Below, one piece after another: positions 57,612 through 64,000 of a stretch of 64,000 nt of DNA. How positions within the stretch are numbered: position 1 is the stretch's first letter; every line of letters begins with the position of its first letter. Origin of the DNA: Sistotremastrum niveocremeum HHB9708 (taxonomy: Eukaryota > Basidiomycota > Agaricomycetes > Sistotremastrales > Sistotremastraceae). The stretch is from NCBI GenBank assembly GCA_001630475.1, contig KV419448.1, positions 1 to 64,000 of the forward strand, read 5' to 3'. The position numbers and the translations under genes are program-made. The notes under the pieces are model-generated. The model searched no databases. It was given only the letters and a program-made list of their open reading frames with translations, and was not told the origin of the DNA.

Positions 57612-58019
57612 TCAGGTTTCCGGTTTTTTGGTTGGGTTTACAAAGGGACTTTTGGAATTTCTGGGACGATGAACGATTTCGGGCATTTTGACATTTGGGA
57701 CTTGGGCCTTGGGGATATAGCTGCCGCATGTTTATTTCGTGTAAATATTTTGGATCTTGGTCTAGTTGTTGAATCACATCTCATCCTGTAAACGGTGATC
57801 AGAACTCGATGTGGGTCAAAAAAAATCCCGTCTATGGAAGGGACTCGGCAGGCGAAATGCAAAAATCGGGCCCGGCGCTTATTCAGGGAACGTCGGTCGA
57901 CGGCACGTTCGTCGAAGTATTCCTCTTCGACGTCGGCTGGGCGGTCTCAAGCAAATGACAGTAGCAGTGCAGTCAGTCTTGTCGACTGCATAACTCGAAG
58001 CATAACGCACTACGACGCT
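57612..58019. other. Promoter region of phosphatase 2
   Basis: 408 bp between the Zn2Cys6 gene and phosphatase 2, both on plus. The phosphatase frame stays open upstream to 57795, but the added residues are Arg/Ser-rich and not secretory, so I start the protein at 58020. Confidence 0.5.
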
Positions 58020-59662
58020 ATGGTTCCTCTTCCACTTGACCTCGCTGTGACCGTACTGCACTTCGTGTTCTCGTTCTTCCAAGCAACGCGTCCCGCCGGT
58101 CTTGATTATCTACCAGTGACAACGACACCTGATCTTGATCTTCCGAAACACGTATGGCATAACCTTGCCCAATACGCTCCTTGGTTCTCTGCAGGGACGT
58201 ATCCTGCTATACCTCCCTCATGCAAATTGACTCAAGTACGTACGTCCCTCAAACCAAATTCAAAGATCCCGCTTACCCCCCATAGGTCAACTTGGTCAGA
58301 TCCCTTTTGATCAATGCTAAATTGTGAATGTTGAGTCCTGTTCGTTGGATAGATCGAAAGGCACGGCGCGAGATTCCCGACGAAGAGTGCGGGTGATAAA
58401 ATCGAGTCAACGATTGACAAGTTACATCGTGTACGGAAATTCAAGGATCCTTCTCTGGAGTTTCTGCGCGAATACGCTTATGACCTCGGTGTAGAAGATT
58501 TGGTACCCTATGGCGCGGCTCAGTGAGTTTGGCTCATTTCTGAGCGGTCGATCTGAACTTATTTTCTTTCGCTGGCTTTGAAGATCATTCGATTCGGGTC
58601 AGCTCGCTGCTATGCGATATGCGTCGCTGGTCTCTTCCGACGCGGACTCTATTCCATTCCTACGAGCTGCAGGCGACGAGCGCGTCGTGGATTCTGGGAC
58701 GAATTGGACCGTAGGTCAGTCATCATCATCTTTTCTCGCTCTTTACTCAATATATCTTTGACTTTCACAGGCTTCAAATCTACTTATCCTACTGTCCCTA
58801 TCGCTCCGCCTCTCATAATTCCCGAACGCAACTCCAACAACACGCTCTCCGATCACATGTGTCCAAACGCAGGCGACGCTAAGGACGCAGATGCCCAATG
58901 GCTCTCAACCTACTCACCCCCTATTCTCGAACGTCTCAACCGCCGTGCGCCAGGTGCCGATCTCGAAGCTGAGGATGTGTACAATTTGATGTCGATGTGC
59001 GCTTTTCATACGGTGTGGATTCAGAGGATGAGTCCTTTTTGTGGGATTTTCGAAGATGAGGAATGGGAATTGTATGAGTATGGTGGAGATATCGATAAAT
59101 TTTATAAAACAGGGTGAGTCGCTTTATACGCCGAACGGACTGAGCTGATAGAGTCTATAGGTACGGACAACGTCTCGGCCCCGTCCAAGGTGTCGGATGG
59201 ATAAACGAGCTCATTGCCCGTCTTACTTCATCGCCCGTAATCGACCACACACAGACGAACAGAACCCTCGACGCCTCCCCTCTCACTTTCCCGCTCAATC
59301 GCACGATCTACGTCGATTTCTCACATGACAACCAAATGATCGCTATATACGCCGCGATGGGTTTATTCCGTCAGACGAAATTCCTGAATACGACTTACCC
59401 GGATCTTGATCCTAAGAGGACGTGGATTACTTCGAAATTGGTTCCTTTTGGTGCGAGGATGGCTGTTGAACGGCTTGAGTGTTCGGGACCTGTGTCTGAC
59501 TTGGACTTTGGGACATATGTGAGAGTGTTGGTTAATGATGCGGTGCAGCCTTTGGAGTTTTGTGGAGGTGTAAACGGTTTGTGTACTTTGCAGGCTTTCC
59601 TCGATAGTCAAGCCTATGCTCGAGCGGACGGGGAGGGCGATTTCGAGTTGTGTTACTCTTAG
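58020..59662 (+). CDS. Secreted histidine acid phosphatase, phytase-like (copy 2)
   Basis: Paralogue of 6221-7793, 453 residues. Exons: 58020-58235, 58353-58522, 58584-58714, 58771-59113, 59161-59662. Signal peptide about residues 1-22 (MVPLPLDLAVTVLHFVFSFF). Catalytic RHGARFPT at 75-82 (His76), YAYDLGVEDLVPYGAAQS, DSGTNWTVGF, the cysteine-containing HMCPNAGDAKDADAQW, and the proton-donor pair SHD at 341-343. Introns fall at the same five-exon positions as copy 1 and exons 2 and 4 are equal in length, but here intron 1 (117 bp) has a normal GT donor. Expected to release phosphate from phytate or other esters outside the cell; phosphate-responsive control is likely for the family but not shown here. 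Confidence 0.92.
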
Positions 59663-59990
59663 TACTCTAGGAACTCATAGATATAGACTACGTATACGAC
59701 ATTCCACATTAAATAAGCTAGATCTACAGGATTTTGGCAAATTTGGTTCCGTCGATTCCGTCTAGGGTCCGGACTATAATCCCGTAATCTCCGTTCGTCC
59801 AATGGCCATCTTCCTCTGAACCTTAACGCACGGACCATGTACACGACTTTCGGACTTCGGCTCCGCTCTTTCTCTACATCGACGATAGCGAACGACGACA
59901 TCACTTGCTACTACAAGCCACTAATAACACTAAAAGTCAGTCTTACGCTGTCAGTGAGGGGGCCTCTTTTACTTACGAGTCCATTCTAGG

Positions 59991-60551
59991 ATGTCTGACG
60001 CTGGAGATGAAATTCAAGTCGACGCGCCGGTTGAGGAGGTAGAAGTTGCGCAGGAAGCTCCCAAGGGCAAACTCTCTGTCGAAGACGCTCTTCAGGTTCG
60101 TCCTTTTCAGTCAATCTGGAGGACTTCCAGGCTTGATGCTTTCATTGTAGCAAGTTTTGAAGAACGCTCTCGTTCACGACGGTCTTGCCAGAGGTCTCCG
60201 CGAGTGCGCAAAGGCTCTTGACAGACGCCAAGCTCACCTTTGCGTTCTCGTCGAGACCTGCACCGAAGCAGAATACATCAAGCTCATCGAGGCTCTCTGC
60301 GCTGAGCACAAGATCAACCTCATCAAGGTCAGCCCACGTCCCTGTCCGCTTCCTTGCCAGTGAACACGGTATTGAATGCTATCATGCAGGTCGCTGATGC
60401 GAAGGTCCTCGGCACCTGGGCTGGTCTCTGCAAAATCGATCGTGAAGGTAACCCCCGCAAGGTCGTCGGATGCTCTTGTGTCGTCGTCAAGGAGTATGGC
60501 GTTGAGAGCGAGGGTCTCCACGTCCTCGTTGACTACTTCAAAAACCGCTAA
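59991..60551 (+). CDS. RPS12: 40S ribosomal protein eS12
   Basis: Small-subunit ribosomal protein, 147 residues, from exons 59991-60095, 60151-60327 and 60390-60551. The N-terminal tail is acidic ([20 protein letters not shown]), then [60 protein letters not shown], and [20 protein letters not shown] with [10 protein letters not shown], matching eukaryotic eS12 end to end. Exon 2 must start at 60151 to give ALQQVLK. This and the tRNA form the conserved core at the right side of the window. Confidence 0.97.
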
Positions 60552-61039
60552 TTCAATGGTATGTCCTTCTTTCCACTCTTTGTTCCCGTCCCCTACGTCT
60601 CGTCGGGATGACAAGTAGACTCCCTCTACTGAGACTCGTTCGCTGAGGATAACAGTCTATCCGGAATCATTATACATGTCTGAACTTACTTCCGCTCATA
60701 TTTTTTGCGCGTTCACCATACATCCGATGCTGATATCATGCCTTTCAGATACGATTGCGGGAGCCTACGTACTGCTGAGAACCTAGTCTCTTGTATCTAG
60801 AAATAGAATACTTTGTAATGGGATGTTCTTAGCTCTCTGCGTTCGTATCAATATTGACACAACGACCGAGAACCTATGAAGAATCAAGAGAACCGGAAAT
60901 GTCGAAAAAAGTAGAGAGCAAAGTCCACCTCGCAGGAACAAAAGTGTTCCGAAATATTTGAGCATCTCTAATCGGTCAAGAGGCTGGGTACTTCTAGGCA
61001 TTATGTGAGAGTGAAGCTCGCGCAGAAATGGCAAAACAT

Positions 61040-61113
61040 CTGCCCGGGTGAGACTCGAACTCACAACCTCTCGATTAACAGTCGAACGCGCTAACCAATT
61101 GCGCCACCAGGCA
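61040..61113 (-). tRNA. trnN: tRNA-Asn (GTT)
   Basis: The minus strand folds as a complete cloverleaf: acceptor TGCCTGG pairing with CCGGGCA, D arm GCGC...GCGC, anticodon loop CTGTTAA (anticodon GTT), T arm GTGAG-TTCGAGT-CTCAC. No intron; no encoded CCA. One G-T pair in the acceptor and one in the anticodon stem. Confidence 0.95.
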
Positions 61114-61338
61114 CGATTGATGTCCTTTCAAATTGATGCATCATAACTAGTGCTAAACAGAAGATGCCTGACTTGGACTTCATTTATCTTTTTCTTTCTA
61201 TACAGAACGACCAACGCCTCGGATGTCAGAATCACCGAACGCACTGTGTCTTCACTACACACTCCGCTTTTTGTCTCCACGAGAAAATTCTGACCGTGTG
61301 CGAAGTCCAAGCGTGTACCCAACGTCTACAAATATAGC

Positions 61339-62612
61339 TCAGCGCTCAAAATAGTAGTCAATCATCTCATCCCTATTCAACACGCGGATCCCTTCCTTTC
61401 CCCACATCTCACGAAGCTCATACGGAATTCCGTCATAGGCACAGGTCGTACTTCCGGAAATGCCGGAATATAAAAACCCGATCGACCCCAATGAAGGGAA
61501 ACTTCCACGGTTCACAGAGGACGCACGGGTCCAATCGAAATAATTTTTTCGAACCATTGGTTGGGAGATTATGAGAGTTTTCAAATTGTGATGGGAGTGG
61601 AGTACATCGAGCATGGTGTCGACGTTTGCTATTCCGAGATGGAGAAGATTTGGACAGGAGGTGGAGAGTGAGAGATCGCCGGGTTCAGAATCACTATTTC
61701 CGTGAAGTAATAAGGTCTGTAGATTCTTTCCGTGTTGTAGGAGTATGGCGGGGGTCTCGTTGCCGAATACGGTACACGTGAAGGAATGGAGGTTCGGAAG
61801 TTCCCAATTGTGCACTGCGTTCAAAGGATACGGAGTATCAAGACAGAGCGTTCGAAGACTTTCAAGCCTCAACGGAGACGAAGGCTTCAGGACTCCAAGA
61901 CTGTGTTTGGCATGAATCGAGAGTACATGCAGTCTCGGGAGGGATTGTAGCGTGGAGGGAAATGAATGGAGGAGGTCTGTGTATAGAAGGGGAATGAAGA
62001 CACGGAGTGTTTCCAAGTTGGAACAGAGGGAAATAATCTCTCGTCCTCGGGATATCGACCAAGGAGATACACAGTCAAAGTGTCGCACCCAAGTACCATA
62101 GGGACGGCCGTCTTCGAGCTGTGGGCAGCTCGCGGAAAGATTGGTAATAAAATTGTGCGAACGCTCGTGATGCATGTGCGGAATATAAAAGAAGTGTTCG
62201 TAGAGGAAACCCGTTGCTACTTTCGCCCAGGTCCGACAAGTGAGAACCACGGATAACTTGTCTCGCAAGGAACGTTCCCACAACTTGCCGGGCTTGGGTT
62301 CCGTCTCATTGAAACCGTGACCCCTGAATATATTTGGTGAGTCGGGCTAATGAAAGAATACGGCAGACTCAAATTCAATACTGACAAGTTTAGCTCCCGG
62401 AACATCTCAGACAACAACACAGGCTCTAAATTGAGAACATGGCTCGAAGGATGGGTCACTTCTCTGAGAATTATCCACCATATTTCGAAAGGGACGCGAG
62501 CTATAACATTGCAAGATGAATTGGCGAGAATTGGGGTAGACCAAGGAGACAATTGGGCGTCTCGCACGTTGAGGGGGGTCATGAAGGTTGCATCTCGCGA
62601 TCGCGAACTCAT
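61339..62612 (-). CDS. F-box-like protein, family 1 copy d
   Basis: Distant family 1 member, 403 residues from exons 62612-62386 and 62323-61339. F-box-like helix VIARVPFEIWWIILREVTHP, then across the intron KLSVVLTCRTWAKVATGFLY, as in copies a-c. LRR-like segments: LETLRVFIPLL, LHVLSIHAKH, LRTLCLDTPYPLNAVHNWEL, LLHLGIANVDTML, LKTLIISQPM. The C-terminus lacks the EHCRNEGL block of the other copies and ends RDEMIDYYFER. Two possible start ATGs (62612 and 62582) are in frame. It sits 30 kb from the other members, beside housekeeping genes. Confidence 0.75.
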
Positions 62613-64000
62613 GATTGGGCAGCACTATTTGGGCGACCTGTAAGACAAAATGATCTCGAAAAGCTTGTTGATCGATGACGAACCTGGACTCAAAGAAATA
62701 GTTGTTGGGTGAGATCTCCTAGAGGTTCACGCGTTCACGCTTGATGCACGTTCCGGAGCATGCAAGTCGCTAGCGCGGTTTGCGGACTCAATTGACCGTG
62801 GGCGCCACGCTCGAGGAAACATGTCTCGAGCTCCCTCGACGAACTTTGGCAATTGAGACTGATATTACTTCTTCGTTTCTCAATGCACTATGTTCACTTG
62901 CTCCCATCATTCAACCCTATCATAACACCGCCTTTCACGCCGAACATGGCCTTTTGTTCCTGGATGGCTCGTCGGAAACTCATATCAACTCGGGTCAGCA
63001 CGTGCAATTTGCACTGAACATCGATCTTGCCACTGGAAATTGACCTCAGCTCGTCGTCATCTGATGACTAGGGGAAGATCGAGTGACACACGGTATCAGA
63101 AAGTAAATTATGGGACTCCCAGCTGTTCGACCTGCAATTCGTGTAACTCAGCCGCAATAAATTTAGACGGCCCAGCGTGGCAGCTTCATCATCACCATGC
63201 CCTTGCGTCGTCGCTCGTGAGCATGATATGGACCGTAGGGTAAATCAAGGGATTGTCGAGTTATTTCTGGATTGCTCCCATTGCTTTGTCGTTGTTGGTG
63301 AGCGACACGCGTCTAGCGAGATCGCACTTCTCACGCTGCTGTTCTTCTTGCTTCTACCATCATCTGGACCTACGCTGTGATGCTGCTCAAATCCACAGAA
63401 CTGCTTGGAGAACTCAGTCTATCAGATACAAGGGAATTATGCAATGTCATGATATTGCCATTCAGTTGCTTCATCCTGCTTTCGCCGCCGATGAGGGTTC
63501 GACAAAGATCAAGACTGATCTAATTTTGGCATTGGACGTGTGGCCAGTCCTGCTCCAGAATTAGGAAGCCAACGACAGAGACCATGTTATGTCATTCACA
63601 CAAGAACCAAAGCTCCCGACAATGTTTCACGACAATCACATTCTTAAATTTAGACCTGACATTATCTCCGAGGCAACATGAGAGCATTATGGCCATGAAC
63701 TGGTTGACTCACCGCCTGCTCTGTTTGATCCATGCGGTGTCTGCACACTAATCGCTTCGCACACCGAAGTGCTGTTCCTCTGGTCCTCTTCGTCGTCTCC
63801 ATCCCGCCCTTCATTCGCACAATGTACCAGAAAGAAATTACGCTGATTGGCAAAGGAATGTCCTGGAACAATGACGAGGCACCGAAACCCGTCGGTTTAC
63901 GGCACGATCGTGTAACTCTGATGATTTTGCATGCCGTAGCTATTCCAGAGCCCGAGATTTTGTGCTCTCTCCCATCATCGGCCACAAGACAGAGCTCGGA
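62613..64000. other. Unresolved right edge
   Basis: About 1.4 kb with several medium open frames (62780-63043 plus, 63253-63564 plus, 63662-63985 minus). None has an ATG, splice pattern and motif together that I would defend. The minus frame at the edge could be an exon of a gene continuing beyond the window. Confidence 0.35.

Noticed and set aside
57795-58019. 75-residue N-terminal extension of phosphatase 2
   Set aside because: The extension is Arg/Ser-rich and would bury the signal peptide; copy 1 starts directly with its signal peptide.

Overview
Organism. The window is nuclear DNA of a filamentous basidiomycete, most likely an Agaricomycete. Nearly every gene is cut by short introns of about 48-60 bp. 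It holds a GH7 cellobiohydrolase with a C-terminal CBM1, two basidiomycete-type histidine acid phosphatases, a microsomal P450, Zn2Cys6 regulators, and large lineage-type families of F-box-like and short-chain dehydrogenase genes. The GH7-CBM1 gene suggests a plant-litter or wood decomposer. Layout. 1-1.4 kb: repeat-rich DNA with hairpin elements and coding fragments of unknown origin. 1.4-4.4 kb (minus): a 905-residue coiled-coil/Myb protein. 6.2-7.8 kb (minus): phytase-like phosphatase 1. 10.7-12.8 kb (plus): cytochrome P450. 13.7-19.2 kb (minus): three tandem SDR paralogues (A, B, C), with a 439-bp TIR element between B and C. 20.1-21.9 kb (minus): GH7-CBM1. 24.0-31.0 kb: three F-box family 1 genes plus SDR D. 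31.3-33.3 kb: an RCC1-like propeller protein. 34.3-35.7 kb: a Zn2Cys6 factor. 36.1-37.2 kb: small membrane and secreted proteins. 38.4-47.9 kb: two related TIR transposons with intact target duplications, a histidine-phosphatase (PGAM-like) gene and the start of the F-box family 2 array. 41.5-54.8 kb: six F-box family 2 genes (five tandem on plus, one on minus) enclosing SDR E. 55.3-57.6 kb: a second Zn2Cys6 factor. 58.0-59.7 kb (plus): phosphatase 2. 60.0-61.1 kb: ribosomal protein eS12 and tRNA-Asn, the only clear housekeeping block. 61.3-62.6 kb: a fourth F-box family 1 gene. How it fits together. Secreted hydrolases (GH7, two phosphatases) would release sugar and phosphate outside the cell; the P450 and five SDRs could transform small molecules; three putative regulators and a large set of presumed substrate adaptors look like fast-evolving accessory content. 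I see no single biosynthetic cluster: there is no PKS, NRPS, terpene synthase or dedicated transporter. Best leads. Three kinds of short inverted-repeat element sit within or next to the expanded families, two with clear target-site duplications. At least four unrelated genes need a GC-AG intron. One regulator has a 13-nt microexon inside its zinc cluster. Exon models were made by eye from frame, splice motifs and paralogue comparison; family names come from motif recognition, not searches.
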